A stretch of DNA of 16,255 nucleotides. Origin: Chloroflexota bacterium (GTDB lineage: Bacteria; Chloroflexota; Dehalococcoidia; Lucifugimonadales; UBA1127). The stretch is taken from positions 1 through 16,255 of the forward strand of contig JAPPNT010000218.1 in assembly GCA_028873745.1 (NCBI GenBank), written 5' to 3'. How positions within the stretch are numbered: the first letter of the stretch is position 1; each line of letters begins with the position of its first letter. This document shows, one piece after another, positions 6,856 through 13,912 of the stretch. The position numbers were made by a program, and so were the translations under genes. The notes under the pieces were generated by a model, which made no database searches, was not told where the DNA came from, and saw only the letters and a list, made by a program, of their open reading frames with translations.

Positions 6856-7602
6856 ATGGCACGAAGGCAGGAAAGGGACGTTAGCGGGATTCAGGCGTGG
6901 CGTGAGCGTTGGGCCCGGTTCGCGCCGGGTGTTTTCCGGTGGGCGGGCGTGGCCATGCTGGTTGCCCTGCCCGTCTTCCTCGTCACCCTCAACGTGCGCG
7001 TGCTTTTCAACGCGCCGGTGGTCTACAACACCGGCTTCGAGCGAAACCGCATCGCCGAGACGACGGGCATCCCTTCGAGCGAGATAGAGCGCGTCGGCGA
7101 CGAGATCCGCGAGTACTTCAACGACGACCAGGAGTACATGGCCATCTTCCTCGACGGTCAACCGCTCTTCACGGCACGGGAGGTCGTGCACATGCACGAC
7201 GTGAAGCTGCTGCTGCGGCTCGTGTACACGGTCATGTACGTGACGGGTGCGGCGGTCGCGCTCTACGCCGCGTGGGGCTTTCGTCGCGAGGGCCTCCGCT
7301 TCCTCCGCCGCGTGTCGATGGCCGGGGCAGTCAGCGGCGTCGGCCTGGTGGTCGTGGGCGTCGTATTGGCGCTGGGGTTCCCCGTCTTCTTCACCCTCTT
7401 CCACCGGATCAGCTTCAGCAACGACTACTGGATCCTGAGCCCCAGCGAGCACTTCCTTGTAGTGCTCTTCCCGTACCGCTTCTGGTTAGAGTCGACGATT
7501 CTCCTCGCCGTCATGACGGTCGCGGAGACCGTCGCTATCTGGGGCGTCGGTCGCTACCTCCACCGCCGCCTCGTCGAGCGGGCCGGGGACGATTCAGGCT
7601 AG
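6856..7602 (+). CDS. DUF1461 (TIGR01906-type) integral membrane protein
   Basis: A 248-residue protein with four predicted membrane helices: about 27-50, 119-141, 155-181 and 211-233. The features that suggest DUF1461 are a long extracytoplasmic segment with VVYNTGF and HMHDVKLLLR after helix 1, and FHRISFSNDYWILSPSEHFLVVLFPYRFW between helices 3 and 4. The function of this family is unknown, and I do not infer one. The frame is open from 6139, but upstream it is only the antisense of mazG. ATG 6856 is the natural start: it lies seven bases after TATACT, has no SD sequence, and is followed by the first charged residues and helix 1. It ends just before a strong hairpin at 7630-7650. The family assignment rests on remembered motifs and should be confirmed by profile search. 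Confidence 0.75.
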   Translation: MARRQERDVSGIQAWRERWARFAPGVFRWAGVAMLVALPVFLVTLNVRVLFNAPVVYNTGFERNRIAETTGIPSSEIERVGDEIREYFNDDQEYMAIFLDGQPLFTAREVVHMHDVKLLLRLVYTVMYVTGAAVALYAAWGFRREGLRFLRRVSMAGAVSGVGLVVVGVVLALGFPVFFTLFHRISFSNDYWILSPSEHFLVVLFPYRFWLESTILLAVMTVAETVAIWGVGRYLHRRLVERAGDDSG

Positions 7603-7629
7603 GACTCCCGCGGCCCCGGCAAAAGCGGA

Positions 7630-7650
7630 AGCCCCGGCGATGCCGGGGCT
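7630..7650. terminator. Hairpin terminator between convergent genes
   Basis: A perfect nine-base-pair stem, AGCCCCGGC/GCCGGGGCT, closes a three-base GAT loop. Moderately T-rich stretches follow on both strands (CCTTCATT on plus, TTCCGCTTTT on minus). It sits between the stops of the membrane protein gene (7602) and the zinc-ribbon gene (7679), so it can serve both. A second possible stem lies just upstream (GCCGGGG 7582-7588 with CCCCGGC 7614-7620). Confidence 0.75.
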
Positions 7651-7678
7651 CCTTCATTCAGCGTGTGTTGTCTGGTGC

Positions 7679-7906
7679 TTAGTGGCAGCCGCATCCACCA
7701 CCGCCGCAGCACGCTCCGCCGCCGCCCGCGATGGGCATCGGCCCCTCGCCGGAGCCGCCGGCCGTCACGGCCGCAAAGACCGAGAGCACGCGCCGGCCCG
7801 CGCCGCCGCAGGTGGGGCACGTCGCCGGGTCGTTGCCCTTGGACATCGGGCGCAGCACCTCGAAGCGGTCGTTGCAGGGCTCGCAGTGGTACTCGTACAA
7901 CGGCAT
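7679..7906 (-). CDS. FmdB-family small zinc-ribbon protein
   Basis: A 75-residue protein beginning MPLYEYHCEPCNDRFEVL, the signature of the FmdB/CxxC_CxxC regulatory-protein family. The ribbon is C8-x2-C11 with C30-x2-C33, expected to bind one zinc. The tail is glycine-rich and carries four more cysteines (66, 67, 72, 74) and a final histidine, as often seen in this family. The role is unknown; early work linked FmdB to regulation of formamidase and amidase genes, but most members are uncharacterised. The start is very well supported: AAGGAGG (7912-7918) lies five bases upstream, behind a consensus promoter. The gene diverges from the methyltransferase gene and converges on the hairpin at 7630-7650. 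Confidence 0.9.
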   Translation of the reverse strand: MPLYEYHCEPCNDRFEVLRPMSKGNDPATCPTCGGAGRRVLSVFAAVTAGGSGEGPMPIAGGGGACCGGGGCGCH

Positions 7907-7934
7907 GGCTGCCTCCTTCAATGCAGACACCGTG

Positions 7935-7963
7935 ATTGTAGCGGCGGCCCTCCGCACGGTCAA
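7935..7963 (-). promoter_or_regulatory. Sigma70-type promoter of the zinc-ribbon gene
   Basis: Read on the minus strand: TTGACC (7963-7958), a 17-base spacer, then TACAAT (7940-7935). This is the best consensus match in the window. It predicts a start near 7928 and a leader of about 20 bases that carries AAGGAGG. Confidence 0.75.
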
Positions 7964-7983
7964 CACGCCCTGTCGCTGCGCCC

Positions 7984-8013
7984 TTGTGGTGGTTTCCAGC
8001 CTACAGGTACAAT
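7984..8013 (+). promoter_or_regulatory. Likely promoter of the methyltransferase-dehydrogenase unit
   Basis: TTGTGG (7984-7989), an 18-base spacer, then TACAAT (8008-8013). It is back to back with the zinc-ribbon promoter, the two -35 boxes being 20 bases apart. It predicts a leader of about 40 bases before ATG 8059. Confidence 0.5.
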
Positions 8014-8058
8014 GTTGAGTGCGAAACGCAGTCCATCCGGATAGGGGTCACCGTCAGC

Positions 8059-9075
8059 ATGCCCACTGCCCCAAAGCGCATCCAGGAAATGCTCACGGCA
8101 TTCTGGATGTCCAAGACACTTTTCACCGGCGTCGAACTTGGCGTCTTTGACGAGCTCTCGAAGGGCCCCGCCAGCGCCGAGGTGCTGGCCTACCGGCTCC
8201 GCTTGCACCCGGGCGCCCTCGAGCGGCTCATGAATGCGCTCGTTGCGCTGGAGCTCGTCCAGAAGGAGAGCGGGCGCTTCAGCAACTCGGAGGAAGCGGC
8301 CCTCTACCTCGTCAAGGGACAGCAGGGGTATCTGGGCGCGCAGGTGGAGCACCTGAGCCAGCTTCACTGGCGGCTCTGGCAGCTCCTGCCCGGCGCCATT
8401 CGCGAGAACACCCCGCGCGTCAAGGAGGTCTTCGGCCCCGGCTTTGACATGCTCGCCGCCGTCTACGCGGAGCCGAGGCAGCTCCGCGGCTTCGTGCAGG
8501 GCATGCACAACCTGACCGTCCCCGACGCACAGGAGATCGTCGACGCCGTGGATTTCTCGCCGTACAGCTGCCTGCTGGACGTCGGCGGCACCTCCGGCGC
8601 GCTGGTCATTGCCACCCTGCGAAGGCACCAGCACCTGCGCGGCATCGTTTTCGAGCAGCCCGCCGTCTGCGCCATCGCCGACGACTACCTCCGCCAGTAC
8701 GGCGTCGACGACCGCGCGCGCACGCACCCCGGCGACTTCTTCGAGCCCGGCAGCCTCCCGACCGAGGCTGACGTCATCGCCCTCGGCTGGATCCTCCACG
8801 ACTGGCCCGACGAGCAGTGCCACGTCATTCTGCGCCACTGCTTCGAGGCGCTCCGTCCCGGCGGCATCATCCTGGTCTGCGAGAAGCTGCTCGACGATAG
8901 CGGCACCGGGCCGCTGCTGACGACGCTCATGGACCTGCACGCCCTCGTGTCGACGGGCGGGCAGGAGCGGTCCGCCGGCGTCTACTCCCAGTGGCTGGAG
9001 CAGGCTGGGTTCCGCGACGTAGACGTGAAGCTGCTGCAGGGCAACCGCGACCTGGTCATCGCGCAGAAGCCCTAG
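8059..9075 (+). CDS. SAM-dependent O-methyltransferase, hydroxyindole/Methyltransf_2 type
   Basis: A 338-residue protein with the two-domain plan of this family. An N-terminal winged-helix dimerisation domain (about 1-90) contains FTGVELGVFDEL, ALERLMNALVALELV and a GRFSNSEEAALYLV segment. The Rossmann methyltransferase domain follows, with SAM motif LDVGGTSGAL (173-182), acidic residue Glu199 after the second strand, GDFF (225-228), the HDW motif with candidate catalytic His247, LRPGG (265-269) and a C-terminal LEQAGF. The SAM loop reads GGTSG rather than the usual GGGxG. Family members methylate phenolic, indolic or polyketide hydroxyls; the substrate cannot be told here. ATG 8059 is preferred because no in-frame alternative lies downstream of the promoter, but SD support is weak. 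The next gene starts 24 bases after the stop, so both are probably co-transcribed. Confidence 0.85.
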   Translation: MPTAPKRIQEMLTAFWMSKTLFTGVELGVFDELSKGPASAEVLAYRLRLHPGALERLMNALVALELVQKESGRFSNSEEAALYLVKGQQGYLGAQVEHLSQLHWRLWQLLPGAIRENTPRVKEVFGPGFDMLAAVYAEPRQLRGFVQGMHNLTVPDAQEIVDAVDFSPYSCLLDVGGTSGALVIATLRRHQHLRGIVFEQPAVCAIADDYLRQYGVDDRARTHPGDFFEPGSLPTEADVIALGWILHDWPDEQCHVILRHCFEALRPGGIILVCEKLLDDSGTGPLLTTLMDLHALVSTGGQERSAGVYSQWLEQAGFRDVDVKLLQGNRDLVIAQKP

Positions 9076-9099
9076 CGCTCCCGCGCCCTAGGAGGCTCC

Positions 9100-10074
9100 A
9101 TGGCCAACGCGCCCGACGGCAAGCCGCGCATCGTCGTCCCCGACGACAACCCGCCCGCCGTCGCCGGCTCCGTCCATGAGCCCGCCCTCCGCGCCCTCGG
9201 CGACCTCCGCATCTACGACTCGCTGGCGCTGGGGCCAGAGGCGCTGCTCGAACGCATTCGGGACGCCCACGTCGCCATCTGCATCCGCAACTCCAGCGTG
9301 TTCTCGGCCGACGTGTTGGAGCGGTGCGCGGACATGCGGCACATCGTTGTCTTCGGCATCGGCGTGGACATGGTGGACCTCGACGCCTGCCGCCGCCTCG
9401 GCATCATCGTGACCAATACCCCCGGCTACTCCGCCGCCGCCGTCGCCGAGCACGCAATCGCGCTGGCGCTGGCCGTCGCCAGGCGCATCGTCACCAACGA
9501 CCGCATTGTCCGCGAGGGCGGCTGGGCGAAGGACGCTGTAGGGCAGCTCTACGGCAAGACGCTGGGCGTCATCGGGACAGGGCCCATAGGCAAGCGCGCG
9601 GCCGAGTTGGGCCGGGGGCTTGGCATGAACGTCATTGCGTGGACGTTCCACCCCGACGAGGCCTGGGGCGAGCGGTCGGGCGTCCGGTTTGCCCCGCTGG
9701 AAGAGGTCATGGCCTCCACGGACGTCGTCACCGTGCACTTGCGGCTCTCCGACCAGAGCCGCGGGCTGCTCGACCGTCGGCTGATCGAGTCGATGAAGGC
9801 GGACGCCATCTTCGTCAACACCGCCCGCGGCGCCATTGCCGACGAGGAGGCGCTGCAGGAACTGCTGGCTGCCGGACGCATTGGCGGAGCTGGCCTCGAC
9901 GTTTTCAGCCAGGAGCCCTTGCCGCCGGGGCACCCGTTCACAGCGCTCGACAACGTGGTCCTCGCGCCGCACGTCGCCTCGTCGACGCCGGAAGCGGACA
10001 CTGAGGGCATCGGCATGGTGGTGGACAACATCCGCCAATGGCTGGCAGGCACGCCCGTCCACGTGATGACGTAG
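9100..10074 (+). CDS. D-isomer-specific 2-hydroxyacid dehydrogenase (PGDH-like)
   Basis: A 324-residue, full-length NAD-dependent dehydrogenase. The N- and C-terminal parts form the substrate-binding domain around a central Rossmann domain with the dinucleotide loop G159-T-G-P-I-G164. The catalytic set is complete: Arg243 in VNTARGAIADEEAL, Glu272 in DVFSQEPLP and His291 in LAPHVA. It lacks the long C-terminal regulatory domains of full 3-phosphoglycerate dehydrogenases, so it could be a short SerA or another D-2-hydroxyacid dehydrogenase; the substrate is not evident. AGGAGG (9090-9095) fixes the start. It follows the methyltransferase gene by 24 bases. Its stop is 13 bases from that of the convergent transglutaminase-like gene, with a small ACGTAG/CTACGT inverted repeat spanning both stops. 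Confidence 0.92.
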   Translation: MANAPDGKPRIVVPDDNPPAVAGSVHEPALRALGDLRIYDSLALGPEALLERIRDAHVAICIRNSSVFSADVLERCADMRHIVVFGIGVDMVDLDACRRLGIIVTNTPGYSAAAVAEHAIALALAVARRIVTNDRIVREGGWAKDAVGQLYGKTLGVIGTGPIGKRAAELGRGLGMNVIAWTFHPDEAWGERSGVRFAPLEEVMASTDVVTVHLRLSDQSRGLLDRRLIESMKADAIFVNTARGAIADEEALQELLAAGRIGGAGLDVFSQEPLPPGHPFTALDNVVLAPHVASSTPEADTEGIGMVVDNIRQWLAGTPVHVMT

Positions 10075-10087
10075 TGGCTCCTGTCGA

Positions 10088-12658
10088 CTACGTGAACGGC
10101 ATGTGCAGTATGGAGCGCCTGAACAGCAGCCTCCGCACGTGCGTCCACGCCCGGCCCACCTGCTCGGACTCCCGTTGCGTGACCGACCGGGGGCTGTAGC
10201 GCTCAATGGCGTGGGCCGTCCCGAGGATGCGAAGGTCGCCCATTGCGTCGGGGAAGACCTGCGCAAGGCGGTTTGTGTATTCGGCCGGCGTCTGGTTGTG
10301 GTGATGCGGCAGGCCCGCCCACGCGCCGAGCCAGCACATGCGCTCGAACACCGCCGCCGGTTCGCTGACCTTCACGAAAATACGCCGGTATGAGTACCAG
10401 ACCAGCCACAACACAAAGACCCCGCCGAGGATCCACGCGAGGGCCGTCCCACTGATGAACGGCTCTTCCGGGGCAGTCAGGCCGTCTATCGCCTCGAAGG
10501 CCTCATCCTCAAAGAACTCGTCCTCGTCGAAAAAGTCCTCGGCTCCCCCCGCAGCTGTGGCGCTGCCCCCGAAGAACGCGACTTCCGGGGCGACGGGGAG
10601 CTGCCAGTTGGGCGTGGGCTCGAACTCCACCCAGCCGTAGCCGGGGAAGTAGGCCTCCGCCCAGCCGTGGCTGTCCGCCTCCCGGACGACCCAGTGGCCC
10701 GCGTTGGCGTCGTAGTCGCGGGGCGTGTAGCCGACGACCATGCGCGCCGGCACCTCGGCTTCCCGAAGCAGCACGGCCATTGCCGACCCGAAGTACTCGC
10801 TGTACCCCCGCTCCAGCTCGAAGATGAAGTGGTCAACGCCGTCGGCGTTATACGGCGGCGGCGGGATCTTCTGGTCGTAGCCGAGCGTGTGAAGGTACGC
10901 CTCGATGGCCTTGGCTTTGTCGTAGGGGTTGAAGATGCCCCGCGTGATGTCCCGAGCCAGGTCGCTCACCCGTTCCGGCATGTCGCTGGGAAGCTGCAGG
11001 TAGCGGTCTCTCACCCAGCCAGGGTAGTCGGTCCCGGCCTGCCGGAGCTGCTGCGGGGTCGCCGTCGACACCGTCGACGTGATCGAGTACGTGTCGCCGG
11101 GGTCCAGCTTGCCCGCGCTCCGGAGCGCGACGATGTCCGGCGGGTCCGGCGGACGCCGCGACACTTGCACCCACGCCAGCGTCCGCACGTCGCTCCGCAA
11201 TGCGTCGAGCAGCGCCTCGCGCTCCGTGTCGGTGTCCGGCTCCTCAACACGATAGGCGCGCTGGTTGCCGCCCGCCGGCGTGTCGCGGAAGGCCACCTGC
11301 GAGACGAAGGAGTCATCCGGGACCAGTGCCATGATGATGTCCGCCTGCGTTGCCACGTCGCGCTCATGGAGGCGCGCCGCCTGCAGGACGGGAATCGCAA
11401 TTTCAAGGTCGTCAGGGATGCTGGGGTCCTCGTCCAGGCCCTCCAGCGTCGGCAGCCAGTACCGCGGAGGCGGCAGCGTCTGCACCTTCACGGCTGCCGA
11501 TCCGTCGTGCAAGGACGGCAGGTTGGCGATGGGCATGGTGTCTGTGCTCAGCAGGGACACAACGTTGTGCTGCAGCTCGAACCGCTCCTCGTAGGCGCGG
11601 GGCTCACTCCATGGGAGGTCGTCTTCGAACGTGACGGTGTCCATTCTGCCCGTCGTCCACCCCTGGGGCGTGTATACCGGGTACGCGCGGGCCCGCAGGT
11701 ACAGCGGGTGCGGAGTCTCCAGCAGGAAGAGTGGCTCCTCACTGAGGGAGATGGAGCCCTGAAAGGGCAGGTGCGTGCCGAAGTTCAGGTTAAGACCGCC
11801 CTTGCGGTCCGGGAGCGCGGCGAAGAGGCGATCGAAGTCCTCCTCCAGATTGTTGATTGGCGATCGGACGTACTCCCACCCGTTGTCCAGCCACGTCGAC
11901 TGCCACGGGCGCGCCGGAAGGATGAAGGCGATGACCAGCACCAACAAAATGTACCAACTGCCCCTGAACATGGCTCGCAGCCCGTAGAACGGCAGGACGG
12001 TGAGCTTCTCCCTCGACCACGCCTCCGATTGGTTGAGCGAGTTCATCCGCACGATGAGCAGCATGGCGAAGGCGAGGTATACGAACATCTGCAGGCCGAA
12101 CCGCTCCGGCAGGTAGCTCAGGTTGCAGAACATCGCCGCGACGCCGGGCACAACGGACAGCCAAACGCTCTTGCGCCGGAAGGCCGCCCACATCGAGACA
12201 TACGCGATGAGCCACGCCAGCGACGTCAGCATCACCGCGAAGGGGAGCGTGTCTGTGCTGATGCCGCCGCCCGTGGCCGTATCGCCCCACTCCGACAGCC
12301 GCATGTTGAGGACGCGGAAGGGCTCTATCCACCCCGTCGCCTCCGTCAACCTCGAGAGCTGCCAGTAGACGAAGGCCGCGCCCACCGGGAAGGCCCCGGC
12401 GTGCCATGCGACCTGCCACCCCGGCGCCCTCGCCACTCCGACTCCCATGAGCGCACCCACGAAGAGCACCAGGTAGAGCGACGGCGTCTCCGCCCACGCA
12501 GCTTCCGAGAGGGTCCACGCAATGACGAAGAGCGGCGCCACCACCGCGGCAAAAGTCAGCCAATCGTCATTGGGCCTGATGAGCCGCAGTGGGCGGAGGG
12601 CAGGGAGCCCACTGGCCAGGGGCCCCGCGCCGGACTGCACGGAGGCGGCGGTCGTCAT
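10088..12658 (-). CDS. TgpA-type transglutaminase-like membrane protein with Ser in place of catalytic Cys
   Basis: An 856-residue protein with the TgpA layout. About six or seven membrane helices lie between residues 33 and 248. A long extracytoplasmic region follows, then a transglutaminase-like core (about 570-683), a further helix at 738-757 and a cytoplasmic DUF4129-like tail with RMCWLGAWAGLP and QTPAEYTNRL. The core shows ERGYSEYFGSAMAVLLREAEVPARMVVGY, where family members normally have GYC; Ser620 replaces the cysteine (codon AGC at 10801-10799). His664 (SHGW) is kept, and the acidic position is Glu680 (VEFEPTP), a known variant. An unusual acidic, Phe-rich stretch (EDFFDEDEFFEDEAFE, 707-722) precedes the last helix. 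The start overlaps the DUF58 stop as ATGA and has GGAGGTGA four bases upstream, so the far longer open frame to 13768 is a shadow. Last gene of the moxR operon. Confidence 0.9.
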   Translation of the reverse strand: MTTAASVQSGAGPLASGLPALRPLRLIRPNDDWLTFAAVVAPLFVIAWTLSEAAWAETPSLYLVLFVGALMGVGVARAPGWQVAWHAGAFPVGAAFVYWQLSRLTEATGWIEPFRVLNMRLSEWGDTATGGGISTDTLPFAVMLTSLAWLIAYVSMWAAFRRKSVWLSVVPGVAAMFCNLSYLPERFGLQMFVYLAFAMLLIVRMNSLNQSEAWSREKLTVLPFYGLRAMFRGSWYILLVLVIAFILPARPWQSTWLDNGWEYVRSPINNLEEDFDRLFAALPDRKGGLNLNFGTHLPFQGSISLSEEPLFLLETPHPLYLRARAYPVYTPQGWTTGRMDTVTFEDDLPWSEPRAYEERFELQHNVVSLLSTDTMPIANLPSLHDGSAAVKVQTLPPPRYWLPTLEGLDEDPSIPDDLEIAIPVLQAARLHERDVATQADIIMALVPDDSFVSQVAFRDTPAGGNQRAYRVEEPDTDTEREALLDALRSDVRTLAWVQVSRRPPDPPDIVALRSAGKLDPGDTYSITSTVSTATPQQLRQAGTDYPGWVRDRYLQLPSDMPERVSDLARDITRGIFNPYDKAKAIEAYLHTLGYDQKIPPPPYNADGVDHFIFELERGYSEYFGSAMAVLLREAEVPARMVVGYTPRDYDANAGHWVVREADSHGWAEAYFPGYGWVEFEPTPNWQLPVAPEVAFFGGSATAAGGAEDFFDEDEFFEDEAFEAIDGLTAPEEPFISGTALAWILGGVFVLWLVWYSYRRIFVKVSEPAAVFERMCWLGAWAGLPHHHNQTPAEYTNRLAQVFPDAMGDLRILGTAHAIERYSPRSVTQRESEQVGRAWTHVRRLLFRRSILHMPFT

Positions 12659-13905
12659 GCCGTCACCTCCGCCCTGCTGCTGGAGGCAAGCTGCCACGAC
12701 GGCATGTACAGAGGCCTCGCAAGGGCTTGCGGCAGTGAGTCTCCCTGGCGAACGGCGAACGTGCGCACGCCGCCCGTCGCGAGCCGGTCCGCAACCGCCT
12801 GGATCTCCCCCAAGCCGCCGAAGGATGCCGGATCCAGCAGCACGGTGCTCACCTGCGACCCGTGCCGGAACAGCCAGCTCGCCGCCTCCGGCCACCGTGG
12901 GTCGACGGAGGGCGTGATGATGATCATGGTGCTCTGATCCAACCCCAGGCGCCGTCCCTCTTCCAGGACCGACTCTAGCGGTACGCCGCCTGTCGCCCGA
13001 GCCGTCGCCAGCGCCCGCAGGATGCGGTCCTGGTGGGCATACCCGCGACCCGGCAGCTCGTACACTGGCTCCCTGCCGTGGGCGAAGAGGCCGACGGACA
13101 TCCCGGCGTCCAACAACCGGTGCGCCATGGACGCCGCAATCGTGACCCCGTACTCTTCGGTCGACTCGTCGCCCTCGCCGGCTTGCACGTTCCGGTGGAG
13201 GTCGAGCACCAGCCAGACGTCGCTGCCGGTGTCCTGCTCGAACTGCTTGACCATGAGCTGCCCGGTGCGGGCCGTCGTGGGCCAGTGAATGCGGCCGAAC
13301 GTGTCCGTCGGAAGGTACTCGCGAACCGTGGACACCATCGGGCTGGTGCTGGCGAAGGGGCTCCGGCGTTCCCCCTCGCCCGGCGACCCCCGCCGCGGCA
13401 GCGAGAAGAGCGGAAGCGGGACTGTCGCCGGGTACACGACCACCTGCTGAACCGTCCCGTACTCGCGGTTGTGCCGGAAGATGCCGAAGGGGTCTGACGA
13501 CGTCACCGTGATGGGCCCGATGGTGTAATCGCCCCGGCGCGCCGCGACGATACGGTTCGCCCACATCTCGGTGGTGTGGGTGCTCAGGTTGATGACGCGG
13601 CCGCCGTTGGGGCCCGGAAAGGAGTTCTCCTCCTGCACCACCAGCAGCGGCTTTGGCCCCGCGGTGTTGGTGACGCTGATCTGCGATACGAACGTCCCGC
13701 CAACCTCGCGGTACCCGAGCCGCCGCTGCACGCGCACGTCCAGCCCCCACAGGCCGACGCGGCCCCATACGAACGTGCCGATGAGTGCGAGGATGAGGGC
13801 GTAGCTGACCTGGTAGTACACCACGAAGCCCGTGGCCATGGCGTACAGGAGGGCCAGCGTCAGCAGCAGCAGGACTACGTGGAATCGGGTCGGGCGGTAG
13901 CTCAT
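12655..13905 (-). CDS. DUF58 (von Willebrand A-like) membrane-anchored protein
   Basis: A 416-residue protein with two N-terminal membrane helices (about 8-29 and 32-48), a beta-rich segment containing SSDPFGIF (136-143), and the DUF58 core VREYLPTD-FGRIHWPTTARTGQLMVKQFEQ (194-224). A vWA-like strand ends LVLDLH, with Asp235 at the metal-site position; the classic DxSxS motif is not intact. In this family the protein is encoded with a MoxR ATPase and a transglutaminase-like membrane protein, and is thought to act with them at the membrane; the biochemical role is unknown. Met at 13903-13905 is chosen because it immediately precedes the first helix and lies seven bases after the moxR stop. The frame is open to 13983, but that overlaps moxR. 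Its stop overlaps the next start as ATGA. Confidence 0.9.
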   Translation of the reverse strand: MSYRPTRFHVVLLLLTLALLYAMATGFVVYYQVSYALILALIGTFVWGRVGLWGLDVRVQRRLGYREVGGTFVSQISVTNTAGPKPLLVVQEENSFPGPNGGRVINLSTHTTEMWANRIVAARRGDYTIGPITVTSSDPFGIFRHNREYGTVQQVVVYPATVPLPLFSLPRRGSPGEGERRSPFASTSPMVSTVREYLPTDTFGRIHWPTTARTGQLMVKQFEQDTGSDVWLVLDLHRNVQAGEGDESTEEYGVTIAASMAHRLLDAGMSVGLFAHGREPVYELPGRGYAHQDRILRALATARATGGVPLESVLEEGRRLGLDQSTMIIITPSVDPRWPEAASWLFRHGSQVSTVLLDPASFGGLGEIQAVADRLATGGVRTFAVRQGDSLPQALARPLYMPSWQLASSSRAEVTA

Positions 13906-13912
13906 GACGTCC

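Noticed and set aside
8059..10074. Idea that the 2-hydroxyacid dehydrogenase feeds a LarA-type racemase using the LarE/LarC cofactor
   Set aside because: No larA is visible, the genes are in separate units, and the dehydrogenase substrate is unknown; proximity alone is not enough.
10069..10093. ACGTAG/CTACGT inverted repeat across the dehydrogenase and transglutaminase-like stops
   Set aside because: Only six base pairs with a 13-base loop and no T run; both halves include TAG stop codons, so part of the symmetry is coding constraint.
10667..12937. A 756-codon open frame on the plus strand opposite the transglutaminase-like gene
   Set aside because: It is antisense to a gene with recognisable domains, is full of Arg/Pro/His as expected for a GC-rich shadow, and resembles no family.
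12659..13768. N-terminal extension of the transglutaminase-like frame, making a 1226-residue protein
   Set aside because: The extension overlaps the whole DUF58 gene in another frame and is low-complexity shadow; the ATGA overlap and GGAGGTGA give the real start at 12658.
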